From: Firmicutes bacterium UBA2598
Lineage (GTDB): Bacteria > Bacillota > PH28-bin88
Direction: 5' to 3'
Assembly: GCA_002339345.1 (NCBI GenBank)
Contig: DDKM01000060.1
Location: 1-64,000, forward strand
DNA: 64,000 bases
Below the pieces are notes generated by a model. It ran no database searches and was not told the origin of the DNA. It was given only the letters and a program-made list of their open reading frames with translations. The translations under genes and the position numbers were made by a program. Shown here in pieces: positions 9,831-17,743 of this stretch. Position 1 is the stretch's first letter. Each line of letters starts with the position of its first letter.

Positions 9831-9854
9831 TCTACTTCAGTCATATTCTACTCC

Positions 9855-9914
9855 ATCCGCCCAGAGGACTCCCACATCGGAATCTCACGCCTCTACAGGC
9901 GGGAGTAGTTCACT
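9855..9914 (-). repeat. Palindromic intergenic element, copy A
   Basis: Shares the core ATCCGCCCAGAGGACTCCCA and the right half CTCTACAGGCGGGAG with copies B and C, but carries about 14 extra bases in the left arm. Like the others it lies immediately 3' of a minus-strand gene (nth, whose stop is at 9919). The hairpin resembles those near the ends of IS200/IS605-type elements; no transposase is present. Confidence 0.7.
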
Positions 9915-9918
9915 TCAG

Positions 9919-10704
9919 TCAGACGGTTTCAAGACGCCGTGAGGGGCATACCCCCGCCAAAGGACACACTACACAGGCGGGCCGCCGGGCATGACATACT
10001 TGCCGTCCATGGGCAATCAGCCAGTGATGAGCGAGTATCCACATGGACCGAGGAATCACCTGGCAAATTTCCCTTTCGGTGACTTTAGGGTTCTCCCCCC
10101 TACTTAATCCCAACCGCCGGGAAACCCGCTGGACGTGGGTATCCACCGCCATGGCCGGTATACCAAAGGCATTGGCCAGTACCACATTGGCGGTTTTCCG
10201 CCCAACACCGGGCAATTCCACAAGTTCCTCCATCCGGTCTGGCACCCGTCCGCCATACTTTTCAACCAGGATGCGACTTGTGGCTATGATGTACTTGCTT
10301 TTGGCGCGGAAAAGGCCGCACCCCTTGATATGCTGCTCCAACTCCGCCGGTTCCAGTTTCGCCAGGGAAAAGGCATCGGGAAACCGTTTAAACAAGCCGG
10401 CGGTGATATTGTTAACCCTCCGGTCGGTGCATTGGGCAGAAAGAATAGTTGCCACCAATAGCTGAAACGGTGTATCATAACGCAGGGCAGTTTTGGCCTC
10501 TGGATAGTATTCCGCCAACAGCCGCAGGATTTCTCCGACAGAGTCCCCCTCCGGTTGCAGGTGCGCTCTGTCCCCAGCCCCCAAGAGCTGTACCTCCCCT
10601 TTACCCGTGTCTTCCCGACCCCCTTCCTGCCTAATCATACCATGTTGTGGGATCTGGTTCTCTTTCAGGGCACCCTCTCTACCCTTTGTCCCGTCGTAAA
10701 CCAT
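9919..10704 (-). CDS. nth: Endonuclease III (DNA glycosylase/AP lyase)
   Basis: Removes oxidised pyrimidines and cleaves the abasic site. The helix-hairpin-helix LPGVGRKTA contains the catalytic Lys, and VDTHVQRV has the catalytic Asp. The C-terminal [4Fe-4S] loop is complete with C-x6-C-x2-C-x5-C spacing. The ATG at 10704 (or the TTG at 10707) follows GGAGGAG, giving about 261 residues, roughly 45 more than usual. The extra N-terminal stretch is polar and low in conservation. A TTG at 10584 behind AAAGGGGAGG would give a normal 221-aa protein, so an internal start is possible. Confidence 0.93.
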   Translation of the reverse strand: MVYDGTKGREGALKENQIPQHGMIRQEGGREDTGKGEVQLLGAGDRAHLQPEGDSVGEILRLLAEYYPEAKTALRYDTPFQLLVATILSAQCTDRRVNNITAGLFKRFPDAFSLAKLEPAELEQHIKGCGLFRAKSKYIIATSRILVEKYGGRVPDRMEELVELPGVGRKTANVVLANAFGIPAMAVDTHVQRVSRRLGLSRGENPKVTEREICQVIPRSMWILAHHWLIAHGRQVCHARRPACVVCPLAGVCPSRRLETV

Positions 10705-10804
10705 CAAGCCTTCGCTCCTCCATTGGCCAAAAATTGAGTGGTGACATCATTACCCTTACCATGTCATAATCATTTTTGAGGAACATGCTTAAAGGAGGCT
10801 GGAT

Positions 10805-12541
10805 ATGGGCGAGCCTGTCATGACTGCCCCCCAACCCCTGCCATCACCCCGACCGCTCAGGCGAATGGTGTGGATGGCTGTTGCTTGTACCGTCATCGTG
10901 GTGATCGCCCTAATCCCCAATCCCATGGTGAATCCTGGGACACCATCACCCAGGATGGTGCTCGGGGACATGGTGGTGAACACCCCTTTCCAGGTCCAGG
11001 GAGAGGAAATCCTGCTTCCCGTACAGCTGGTGCAGAACCATCTTGACCCGGACCTCTTTTGGGAACCAAAGACCGGCCGGCTGACAGCCACCACTGCCGA
11101 AAAGGTGCTCACCATGCGTACCGATACCCTTACCGCCTACTTGAATGAACGGCCAGTGGAGCTTGATATTCCATTGATACAGACCGATGCCCCGGAAGGC
11201 GGCGCCTTGGTGCCCCTCAGCCCGCTGGTGCAGCTGCTGGGATTGACTATTAGCCGGCCGGATGACCAAACTCTGGTGGTGGACCTACCCGGTACAAACC
11301 TCATCACCGGGCGGGTACTATCCAAAACGCTGCTCCGCCCTGTTCCCAACCAGCGGGTAAGGGGTATCGGTCGGCTGGCAATGGGAGAGGACGTGGCGAT
11401 CTTCGGTGAGGAACGGGGTTTTTTCCGGGTGCGCACAGCCCGGGGGGAAATTGGTTATATCCCCAAGGGGAAGGCGGAACTATCTGGTATTCGTTCCGTC
11501 CCCCTGCCCCCGAACCCTCCTCCCACACCCTGGAAACCGGTGGGAAACAAGATTAGCCTGGTATGGGAACATGTCGGCAAGAAAAACCCCGATATGGTTA
11601 AAATCGGGGAAATTCCCGGCATCAATGTGGTTTCACCGACTTGGTTCCACCTGGCTGATGCCCAGGGCCGGTTAACCAACAATGCCGATGAAAATTACAT
11701 GCTGTGGGCAAGATCTAACGGTTACCAGGTGTGGGGGCTGGTGACCAACAGTTTTGATCCTGATCTGACCCAAAAGGTATTGCGGGATCCTACAGCCAGG
11801 GACAATGTCATCCGTCAGTTGCTAGTACTGGCCAGATTGTACGGACTGGATGGCATTAACGTCGATTTTGAAAACATGTACTTGGCGGACAGAGACTATT
11901 TTGTCCAATTCTTGCGGGAACTGACACCACTGGCCAGGGAACAGGGGCTGACTGTTTCCGTGGACGTAACGGTAAAATCCCAAAGCGCCAACTGGTCACT
12001 GGTCTATGACCGGAAGCGCATCGCTGAAGCGGTGGATTATGTGGCACTGATGACCTATGATGAACACTGGGCCAGCAGCCCCCAACCCGGCCCGGTTGCT
12101 TCCCTGCCATGGGTGGAGAGGGGACTGCAAGGAGTACTGGCGGAGATCCCGGCAGATAAACTGCTGCTGGGCATCCCCTTCTACACCCGTTTATGGCAGG
12201 AGACCAGGCAAGAGGACGGCTCTGTCAAGGTGTCTTCCAGGGTCCTGTCCATGCCAGCTGCATCCCGCCTGCTGATGGAAAAGGGCATCACCCCGGTCTT
12301 GGACCAGCGGAACTGGTTAAATTACGCCACCTACCAGGAAGGTAACACCACCTTCAAGATCTGGCTGGAAGATGAATTTTCCCTTCTCCAGCGGCTTGAG
12401 ATGGCACGGAAGTATAACCTGGCCGGTATCGCTATCTGGCGCCGGGGCTTTGAGCACCCGGGGACTTGGCACCTGATTAAAGAAAATCTTGACCGCTATC
12501 CCCAGCAAAAGCCATTACTGGCCGGACCGGAAGGTTCCTGA
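10805..12541 (+). CDS. GH18 glycoside hydrolase with SH3 and copper-amine-oxidase-N domains
   Basis: A 578-aa secreted or anchored protein. One transmembrane signal-anchor lies near residues 20-40, followed by a copper-amine-oxidase N-terminal-like domain (about 50-155), a bacterial SH3 domain (about 170-225), and a GH18 TIM barrel (about 245-560). The catalytic motif reads DGINVDFENM, with Glu as acid/base. The architecture is close to the SleL/YaaH and YdhD spore-cortex or wall N-acetylglucosaminidases. The ATG at 10805 has AAAGGAGG upstream. It is monocistronic, with a terminator at 12736-12766. A role in cortex or cell-wall remodelling is likely; chitinase activity is less so. Confidence 0.9.
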   Translation: MGEPVMTAPQPLPSPRPLRRMVWMAVACTVIVVIALIPNPMVNPGTPSPRMVLGDMVVNTPFQVQGEEILLPVQLVQNHLDPDLFWEPKTGRLTATTAEKVLTMRTDTLTAYLNERPVELDIPLIQTDAPEGGALVPLSPLVQLLGLTISRPDDQTLVVDLPGTNLITGRVLSKTLLRPVPNQRVRGIGRLAMGEDVAIFGEERGFFRVRTARGEIGYIPKGKAELSGIRSVPLPPNPPPTPWKPVGNKISLVWEHVGKKNPDMVKIGEIPGINVVSPTWFHLADAQGRLTNNADENYMLWARSNGYQVWGLVTNSFDPDLTQKVLRDPTARDNVIRQLLVLARLYGLDGINVDFENMYLADRDYFVQFLRELTPLAREQGLTVSVDVTVKSQSANWSLVYDRKRIAEAVDYVALMTYDEHWASSPQPGPVASLPWVERGLQGVLAEIPADKLLLGIPFYTRLWQETRQEDGSVKVSSRVLSMPAASRLLMEKGITPVLDQRNWLNYATYQEGNTTFKIWLEDEFSLLQRLEMARKYNLAGIAIWRRGFEHPGTWHLIKENLDRYPQQKPLLAGPEGS

Positions 12542-12594
12542 CAGGAATAGATACCCCCACCCCCGGGCATTCTCATGGCAGGAGGTGACGATCA

Positions 12595-12651
12595 ATGCAG
12601 CAACCCTGCCCGATGACAACCTGCCGCTGGTATGACGGGGATGGTGACTGA
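12595..12651 (+). CDS. Possible 18-residue peptide
   Basis: An ATG at 12595 follows an excellent AGGAGGTGACGATCA site and opens a 19-codon frame with two Cys (MQQPCPMTTCRWYDGDGD). It lies between the GH18 stop and the terminator, so it would be made from the same mRNA. No family is recognised. It may be a leader peptide or chance. Confidence 0.3.
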   Translation: MQQPCPMTTCRWYDGDGD

Positions 12652-12735
12652 ATGAAGCCTACCTTTGCTGGGGTCAGCAAACGGGACCTTCCCCGCCGCA
12701 GCCATGGAGCCAGGGATTGTTTCCAATCCAGATAA

Positions 12736-12766
12736 GGGGGTGATACAAACCCCCGGCTTTTTTTTT
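12736..12766 (+). terminator. Rho-independent terminator after the GH18 gene
   Basis: GGGGGT (12736-12741) pairs with ACCCCC (12749-12754); GGC and then nine T follow (12758-12766). It ends the plus-strand GH18 transcript just before the convergent aldo/keto reductase stop. Confidence 0.85.
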
Positions 12767-12768
12767 GA

Positions 12769-13773
12769 TCATTCCAGTCTGGCCCGGCACTCCTGAAGCA
12801 TCTCCCGGATAGGAAGGCCATAGGGACACCTTTCCTCACACTGGCCGCATTCCACACATTCTCCGATCTTAACCGGTATCACTTGGTATCGGTTTCTGGC
12901 CCATTCTTGCAGGCCATAGCGGGTATGATACCCGTCCAGAATGAAGATCATAGGGATGTCAATTCCCTGGGGACATGGCTGGCAATACTCACACCGGCGG
13001 CAAAAACGGCCGGCCCACTTACTCACCAGTTCCTCCAACTGGTTCCGCTCGTCGGACTGGAGACAACCCTCTGCACCCTGGATATTGCTGGCCACCTGTG
13101 ACAACCTGTCCATCCCTACCAGGGCAGTTGATACATGCGGATTTCCCAAAATGTATTTCAGTGCTGGCCCAGCATACTGCAAGGCACCGCCGGCCAGGGG
13201 TTTCATGGCAATCACACCCAAACCCATGGCCGCCGCACGGGGAACCAACTCCTGTGCCGCCTGATTTTCGATGGCATTATAAGGCACCATTACCGTGGCA
13301 AATTTGCCGGTTTCCACCGCCGCTAACAGAACGGACACCACGTGACTACTGATGCCGATATGATTGATTTGCCCTTTCTCCCTGGCCTCCAGCAGTGCGG
13401 CATAAGCTCCATCGGGAGCCAGTGTCCGTTCTAAAGTCTCAAGATCTTTCACATTATGCAGTTGATAGAGATCGATCCGGCTTAAGCCCATGGCGGCAAG
13501 ACTTTTCGCTACATCTGCTGCCATGGCCTCCTTGGTTCTGGCCATGGACTTACTGGCGATGATGGGCAATTCCGTCAATCCCTGCAAGCCCGCTCCTATC
13601 TTGGACTCGCTGTCGGTATAGGCCCTTGCGGTATCAATGAAATTGATGCCATGCCGGATCGCCGTCCGCACCAGTTCCTCCGCCTCCCCTGCTGGTATAC
13701 GCTGCAGTGGGATACCCCCCAGGCTGACGGCTGACACCCGCAGGCCTGTTTGTCCGAGTTGTCGGTATTCCAA
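12769..13773 (-). CDS. Aldo/keto reductase with C-terminal 4Fe-4S domain
   Basis: A 334-aa protein: an aldo/keto reductase barrel (about 1-260) followed by two Cys clusters (CRRCEYCQPCP and CVECGQCEERCP) that look like ferredoxin-type centres. In the barrel, DTARAYTDSE carries the catalytic Asp and Tyr, and ASKSMART the Lys. This iron-sulfur AKR group is common in anaerobes; its substrates are mostly unknown. The start is a TTG at 13773, nine bases after AAGGGG. It stands alone, with the GH18 gene convergent downstream. Confidence 0.9.
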   Translation of the reverse strand: MEYRQLGQTGLRVSAVSLGGIPLQRIPAGEAEELVRTAIRHGINFIDTARAYTDSESKIGAGLQGLTELPIIASKSMARTKEAMAADVAKSLAAMGLSRIDLYQLHNVKDLETLERTLAPDGAYAALLEAREKGQINHIGISSHVVSVLLAAVETGKFATVMVPYNAIENQAAQELVPRAAAMGLGVIAMKPLAGGALQYAGPALKYILGNPHVSTALVGMDRLSQVASNIQGAEGCLQSDERNQLEELVSKWAGRFCRRCEYCQPCPQGIDIPMIFILDGYHTRYGLQEWARNRYQVIPVKIGECVECGQCEERCPYGLPIREMLQECRARLE

Positions 13774-13879
13774 TAAAACACACCCCTTTTACCATTTATC
13801 TTAACATATCAGGAAAACATACAAAATTGTTTTTCATTATTTGCATATCATACCTTATGTTATATAATAAACAATAGCA

Positions 13880-14006
13880 TTAGCTTTGTAGGTTTGCCTG
13901 CTCTACCTCCGGTTCGGTTCCAACGATTTCCTCCTTATCGGTTAATTCCACCGTAAGGGTCTTGTCGCGGACGACCAGGGCAAAGCAACCCTTACAAGGC
14001 CATCAT
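13880..14006 (-). pseudogene. Possible remnant of a small Cys-containing protein
   Basis: On the minus strand a frame ending with TAA at 13880 reads CKGCFALVVRDKTLTVEL and then TDKEEIVGTEPEVEQANLQS. Its codon use (GCC CTG GTC GTC CGC GAC AAG) is like that of the real genes here. An ATG ATG GCC at 13998-14006 is one base out of frame with it, and a stop follows in the ATG frame. A single-base insertion would explain this. It fills part of the 260-bp gap between the aldo/keto reductase and zinc-ribbon genes. No family is recognised, and chance is possible. Confidence 0.3.
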
Positions 14007-14034
14007 TTTCCCCGGTAAAGGAGGAAGGAATTTA

Positions 14035-14328
14035 GTGTACCAGGACAAAATTCTACACTGCAAGGAGTGCGGTCTGGACTTTACATTCACCGCACGGGAA
14101 CAGGAGTTTTACGCCGAGAAGGGCTTTCAAAACGAGCCCTCCAGGTGCCCTGAGTGCCGTGCCGCCCGCAAAAGGGCTAACGCCGGCCAGGGGATCGGCG
14201 CCGGCGGTCGTCAAATGTATGCGGTAACCTGCCACGACTGCGGTGCAGACACGGAAGTACCCTTCAAACCAACGGGCAGTAAGCCGGTCTACTGCCAGGA
14301 ATGTTTCCGCAAATACCAGCGCTACTAG
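14035..14328 (+). CDS. Small double zinc-ribbon protein
   Basis: A 97-aa protein with two zinc-ribbon units: CKEC ... CPEC (about 9-42) and CHDC ... CQEC (about 65-92). The middle segment (FYAEKGF, then RCPECRAARKRAN) is typical of the probable zinc-ribbon family often annotated as CxxC-x17-CxxC DNA- or RNA-binding candidates. The GTG at 14035 follows AAAGGAGGAAGG. A terminator comes directly after. Role not established; similar proteins are often stress or stationary-phase linked. Confidence 0.88.
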   Translation: MYQDKILHCKECGLDFTFTAREQEFYAEKGFQNEPSRCPECRAARKRANAGQGIGAGGRQMYAVTCHDCGADTEVPFKPTGSKPVYCQECFRKYQRY

Positions 14329-14336
14329 GAGATGAG

Positions 14337-14369
14337 AAACCGGAGAGCACTTAAACTCTCCGGTTTTTT
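14337..14369 (+). terminator. Rho-independent terminator
   Basis: ACCGGAGAG (14339-14347) pairs with CTCTCCGGT (14356-14364) around an 8-nt loop, followed by six T. It ends the zinc-ribbon transcript. Confidence 0.92.
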
Positions 14370-14387
14370 CAGTAGGTGTTTTCTATT

Positions 14388-14437
14388 ACAATCCGCCCAA
14401 AGGACTCCCGCCTGTACAGGCGGGAGAGGCTTCACCG
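14388..14437 (-). repeat. Palindromic intergenic element, copy B
   Basis: Contains a perfect 22-nt self-complementary core at 14405-14426 (CTCCCGCCTGTACAGGCGGGAG is its reading in two joined halves), flanked by ACAATCCGCCCA on the left and GCTTCACCG on the right, as in copy C. It touches the stop codon of the small membrane protein gene at 14438. Confidence 0.8.
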
Positions 14438-14650
14438 TTACCTCAGCCGGCGGACATGACGGTGTTCCCTTTTACCGTCCCGAAACTGACTGAATCCCAG
14501 TACAACCAGTAACAGCCCCCCCAAAACCATCCCGATGGACTCCATACCGGTCATCCGCCCAATTACGCCGGTGATTACAGAACCCAGGGCAAAACCGTAG
14601 CCAAAAACATAGGCCGTGTTCCTTTTACGATTTTCCTGTCCCCAGATCAA
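14438..14650 (-). CDS. Small membrane protein, two helices
   Basis: About 70 aa with two hydrophobic segments (around 15-30 and 40-55 of the chosen frame) and a basic C-terminus rich in Arg/His. I chose the TTG at 14650, six bases after AAGGAGGTG; the longer in-frame TTG at 14671 places the ribosome binding site inside the coding region. It resembles small YtxH-like stress membrane proteins in size only, and I do not recognise the family. It is divergent from the ferritin-like pseudogene, with 100 bp between them. Confidence 0.65.
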   Translation of the reverse strand: MIWGQENRKRNTAYVFGYGFALGSVITGVIGRMTGMESIGMVLGGLLLVVLGFSQFRDGKREHRHVRRLR

Positions 14651-14749
14651 TTCCTTCACCTCCTTAAACAAAACCCCGAATGGCTGGACCGGGATAATGG
14701 GGATGTTACTATATATGTTATATGCAACTATATTTGAGGAGGGAACAGA

Positions 14750-15208
14750 TTGGGTGAACCAGCAAACATTACTGCTCTAAACACCTTGTTAAAGGGTGAA
14801 CAAATGGCCATCACCGCCTATGGGATTATGCAAGCCATTGCTCCAGACCCCTAACTCCAGCAGGAGCTGACCAGATTCCGGCAGGATCATCTGCGCCATG
14901 CAGAATTGGTTCGCCAGCGCATCTTAAGTCTTGGCGGAAACCCCAGAAAGGGCGGCGGGCTCAAGGAATTATTGGCCAGTGGCGTGCTATGGCTGCAGGC
15001 GCGTATATCGGCCAACCCGGTGGCGGTACTGGAAAGAATGTATGACGGTGAAGATCAGGGCATCGCCAAGGCTTCCCAATTGGTGCGTGAGGAACCGGAT
15101 CCTGAAAGCCAGCGCCTAATGCTGAAAATTCTGCACCAGGATCATCAACACCTGCAGCAAATGCAACTTCTGATAGACCAGTACAGGCGGACCAGTGGTG
15201 TACACTGA
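14750..15208 (+). pseudogene. Ferritin-like (DUF2383-type) protein, broken by a TAA codon
   Basis: A TTG at 14750 with GAGGAGGGA upstream opens a frame reading LGEPANITALNTLLKGEQMA and on to IAPDP. It meets TAA at 14852-14854 and then continues in the same frame without a break (LQQELTRFRQDHLRHAELVR and beyond) to 15208. The two parts join as a 152-codon ferritin-like four-helix protein with E-x2-x2-H type iron-ligand residues (GEQ; RQDHLRHAE; DHQHLQQMQ). CAA or CAG at codon 35 would restore it, so one C-to-T change is the simplest cause. The downstream part could still be translated from the TTG at 14906 but would lack the first helix. The intact protein would be a small oxygen- or iron-handling helper next to OsmC. 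Confidence 0.75.
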
Positions 15209-15243
15209 AATGACGACTGTAGCAAAGGAAAGGAGCAGAGCCA

Positions 15244-15654
15244 GTGGAAGCAAGGGTAAAGTGGCAGGGGAATTTAGCCTTTACCGGTCTCAACGCCAGC
15301 GGGCACACCATTTTGATGGACGCGCCGCCATCCAAAGGTGGTGAGGGGACAGGACCCTCCCCCATGGAAACGGTATTGATGGGTTTGGGCGGTTGTACCG
15401 GTATCGATATGGTACATATTTTGCGGAAAATGCAGGTGGAACTGGAAGACCTGGAAGTGGTCATGTGGGCGGAGCGCGCTCCGGTTCCCCCCCAGGTCTT
15501 TACCAGGATAAAAATGGTTTACCGCGTTAGCGGGCCAAACCTGCCTATGGACAAGCTTCAACGGGCGGCGGAATTGACCCAAAGCCAGTACTGCAGTGTA
15601 TTGCACATGTTAAATAAAACCGCCCAGGTGGAGTGGTGTGTAGAAGTGGTCTGA
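15244..15654 (+). CDS. OsmC/Ohr-family peroxide reductase
   Basis: A 136-aa OsmC-fold protein that reduces organic hydroperoxides with thiol cofactors. The two catalytic Cys are seen in GGCTGID (near 55) and QYCSVLH (near 119). The GTG at 15244 follows AAAGGAGCAGAGCCA. It lies 35 bp downstream of the ferritin-like pseudogene and may have been co-transcribed with it, consistent with an oxidative-stress pair. It ends two bases before the convergent lipoprotein gene, with no terminator between. Confidence 0.9.
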   Translation: MEARVKWQGNLAFTGLNASGHTILMDAPPSKGGEGTGPSPMETVLMGLGGCTGIDMVHILRKMQVELEDLEVVMWAERAPVPPQVFTRIKMVYRVSGPNLPMDKLQRAAELTQSQYCSVLHMLNKTAQVEWCVEVV

Positions 15655-15656
15655 GC

Positions 15657-16253
15657 CTATTTTTTCCTTTCATAGGTTTTCAGGGAAGAAGTGATTCGCG
15701 TATCCGGAGGTGAACGGAATTCAGTAAAGACCAGTCCGACACCTTTGCCGTAATACTGGTCCACTTCCGATGGGCTGCCCCCAAAGGTGGAACGGACCTT
15801 TACCACATCCTTAAAGGTCCCAGCCGGAGTGGTCAATTGTACCCCTTCCTCCACAACCTCATACTTCCGATCCCCGGCAATCCATTTTGTACCCATCTTT
15901 AAGGGGGCCATCAGGATGGTTTGGGATTCATTTTCCGTTTTCTTGAGGCGGTTTTGATCATCATATGCTTCTTCCTCAACATACACCAGGTTGATACGAT
16001 CCCTTTTCACCTCGTAAACCAGGGCCAACACAGTTCCGCCATTGTCGCGCTTGACCTGCACCCGGTTGCCCTCCCGGTAGAGCACCCAGTCATCATAGGA
16101 GGCATATTCCGTCCCCTCACCCTCATATGACCAGTGATTGCCGATCTTAAGGGGAAGATAATCCTCAACGGTCGTTCCTCCCGGTGGCATGATCCGTTGG
16201 CAGCCGGTCAGCAGCAGTCCAGTTATGACCAATAACACTACCCAAAAACGCAA
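15657..16253 (-). CDS. Predicted lipoprotein of unknown function
   Basis: A 198-aa protein with a lipoprotein signal (hydrophobic VVLLVITGLLL then TGCQ lipobox). The mature part (PLKIGNHWSYEGEG) starts a domain often found in secreted Firmicute proteins: the middle (MAPLKMGTKWIAGDRKYEV) and end (YYGKGVGLVFTEF) form a beta-rich fold seen in proteins with a conserved 'G-x-G-x-V' strand. I choose the TTG at 16253, eight bases past AAGGGGGG; the TTG at 16259 directly abuts that run. No enzyme motif is seen. It is convergent with OsmC. Confidence 0.8.
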   Translation of the reverse strand: MRFWVVLLVITGLLLTGCQRIMPPGGTTVEDYLPLKIGNHWSYEGEGTEYASYDDWVLYREGNRVQVKRDNGGTVLALVYEVKRDRINLVYVEEEAYDDQNRLKKTENESQTILMAPLKMGTKWIAGDRKYEVVEEGVQLTTPAGTFKDVVKVRSTFGGSPSEVDQYYGKGVGLVFTEFRSPPDTRITSSLKTYERKK

Positions 16254-16448
16254 CTCCAACCCCCCTTAAAAATTGTTCCAGCTTCCAGCAATAGGTTGCA
16301 ACATGGTTCCTGCCGCTATACATCACACTTGATCTAAAGCCCAGACCATGAAATTTAGTCGCACAAAATAACGAAACAAGGGTATGGGCTCTGATGGCTT
16401 AGACACAGGCCATACCAAAACTTTTATTGTCTCGATAGGAGGTATTCC
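16254..16448. promoter_or_regulatory. Divergent intergenic region with an imperfect inverted repeat
   Basis: The gap between the lipoprotein (minus) and amidohydrolase (plus) genes holds an inverted repeat at 16381-16416. GGTATGGGCT pairs with AGGCCATACC (one mismatch) around a 16-nt loop, 33 bp before the GTG of the amidohydrolase. No gene ends upstream on the plus strand, so an operator or leader hairpin is more likely than a terminator. Confidence 0.45.
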
Positions 16449-17672
16449 GTGCAGGTAATCAGCTTACATAGGAACCGTCCGTTGCTTATCCGGGCAGGGG
16501 CCGCCTGGGACGGAATCATGGCCCACCCCCTTTGCAGGGTAGCGGTAGGTATTGTGGAAGGCCGGATAGCCTTTATCCATCCGTCAACTGGAAACGAAGA
16601 ATGGGACCGGCATTACTGGTATGTGGTGGATTGCCCCGATCTGGCCCTCCTGCCTGGGTTGGTTGACTGTCATGTCCATCTGGCTCTGGACGGGGTAAAT
16701 CCACCAAACCCCGAAGGTGAACCCAAGCAGGAACAAAAGGTTTCCCAGTTACTGGAGCGGTTGCAGTGCTATATTACCCACGGCATCCTGGCTTTGCGGG
16801 ATGGCGGGGACCGCTACGGCACCGGTATCATGGCACGTAACCTGGCCATCCAAAATCGTTGGGATAGCCCGGCGGTGGTGGCCACCGGCACTGCTATCCG
16901 CCGCCATGGGAGGTATGGATCCTTTCTTGGACCTGGTGTTACAGGAAGAGAAGACCTGCCGACCGCCATCTGGCAGGCAGCCAATAACGGGGTGGACCAG
17001 ATCAAGGTAATCGCCTCCGGCATAGTCGATCTGACCAGACCCAACAGGGTGGGGTCTCTCCAATTTGACATGGCGGAAATGGAAACTATCATCTCCCTGG
17101 CCCGCCAGCAAAGCCTACCGGTAATGGTCCATGCCAGCGGCACAGACGCCGTAGAAAACTGTATCAATGCAGGGGCGGATTCCCTGGAACATGGTTATCA
17201 TATCACTACCGGAGGGTTGAACAAACTGGCCGCCGGAAAAACCGCCTGGGTGCCCACACTGGTGCCGGTTGCCGTCCAGGAAGGTTATCCGGCAGTTGAC
17301 CCGGCTGTTGTTGCAGATACCTGCAACCACCAGATGCAGTCAGTGGGTATAGCCCATGCCTTGGGTGCCAGAATCGCCGTAGGCACCGATGCCGGCTCCA
17401 GGGGAGTCCCCCATGCCAGTTACTATTTACGGGAAATGATCCTACTTAACCGGTGCGGTCTGCCACCCCAGGCAGTGCTAAGGGCGGCTACCATAGAGGG
17501 CGCCCGGGTCCTTGGTCTGGACAACCATCTGGGAACCCTCACCCCAGGCAAGGTAGCCAATCTTATCGGGGTTGCCGGCGAACCATGGCGGGACCTGGCA
17601 TCTTTGCAGCGAATAGGTTTGGTTTGCTTCCTGCCCCCCGCGTACTGGCAGCCGGTACCCGCCCGACATTAA
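16449..17672 (+). CDS. Metal-dependent amidohydrolase (imidazolonepropionase/prolidase-like)
   Basis: A 407-aa amidohydrolase-superfamily protein. Metal ligands are visible: HVH in VDCHVHLALDG, HASGTDAVENC, SLEHGYH, and the final Asp in GTDAGSRG. The segment QIKVIASGIVD around residue 185 could supply the bridging Lys. The C-terminal beta-sandwich ends in the typical GKVANLIGV. The GTG at 16449 has ATAGGAGGTATTCC upstream. Members of this subgroup hydrolyse cyclic amides, dipeptides or organophosphate-like esters, and the substrate here is unknown. It is followed 70 bp later by rubrerythrin. Confidence 0.88.
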   Translation: MQVISLHRNRPLLIRAGAAWDGIMAHPLCRVAVGIVEGRIAFIHPSTGNEEWDRHYWYVVDCPDLALLPGLVDCHVHLALDGVNPPNPEGEPKQEQKVSQLLERLQCYITHGILALRDGGDRYGTGIMARNLAIQNRWDSPAVVATGTAIRRHGRYGSFLGPGVTGREDLPTAIWQAANNGVDQIKVIASGIVDLTRPNRVGSLQFDMAEMETIISLARQQSLPVMVHASGTDAVENCINAGADSLEHGYHITTGGLNKLAAGKTAWVPTLVPVAVQEGYPAVDPAVVADTCNHQMQSVGIAHALGARIAVGTDAGSRGVPHASYYLREMILLNRCGLPPQAVLRAATIEGARVLGLDNHLGTLTPGKVANLIGVAGEPWRDLASLQRIGLVCFLPPAYWQPVPARH

Positions 17673-17712
17673 ATAACAATTGGTATAATGGCAGGAATTA
17701 CCGCGAAAAATA

Positions 17713-17743
17713 CCCCTAACTAACTTAGGGGGGTGTTTTTTTT
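17713..17743 (+). terminator. Hairpin and U-tract overlapping the rubrerythrin start
   Basis: CCCCTAA (17713-17719) pairs with TTAGGGG (17725-17731) around a 5-nt loop; eight T follow at 17736-17743. It could stop the amidohydrolase transcript. The right arm also contains the only purine-rich ribosome binding site for rubrerythrin, whose start codon lies at the end of the T-run. Confidence 0.75.

Noticed and set aside
14852..14854. Stop codon recoding (selenocysteine or pyrrolysine) in the ferritin-like gene
   Set aside because: The codon is TAA, while known recoding uses TGA or TAG, and no insertion-element hairpin is seen after it.
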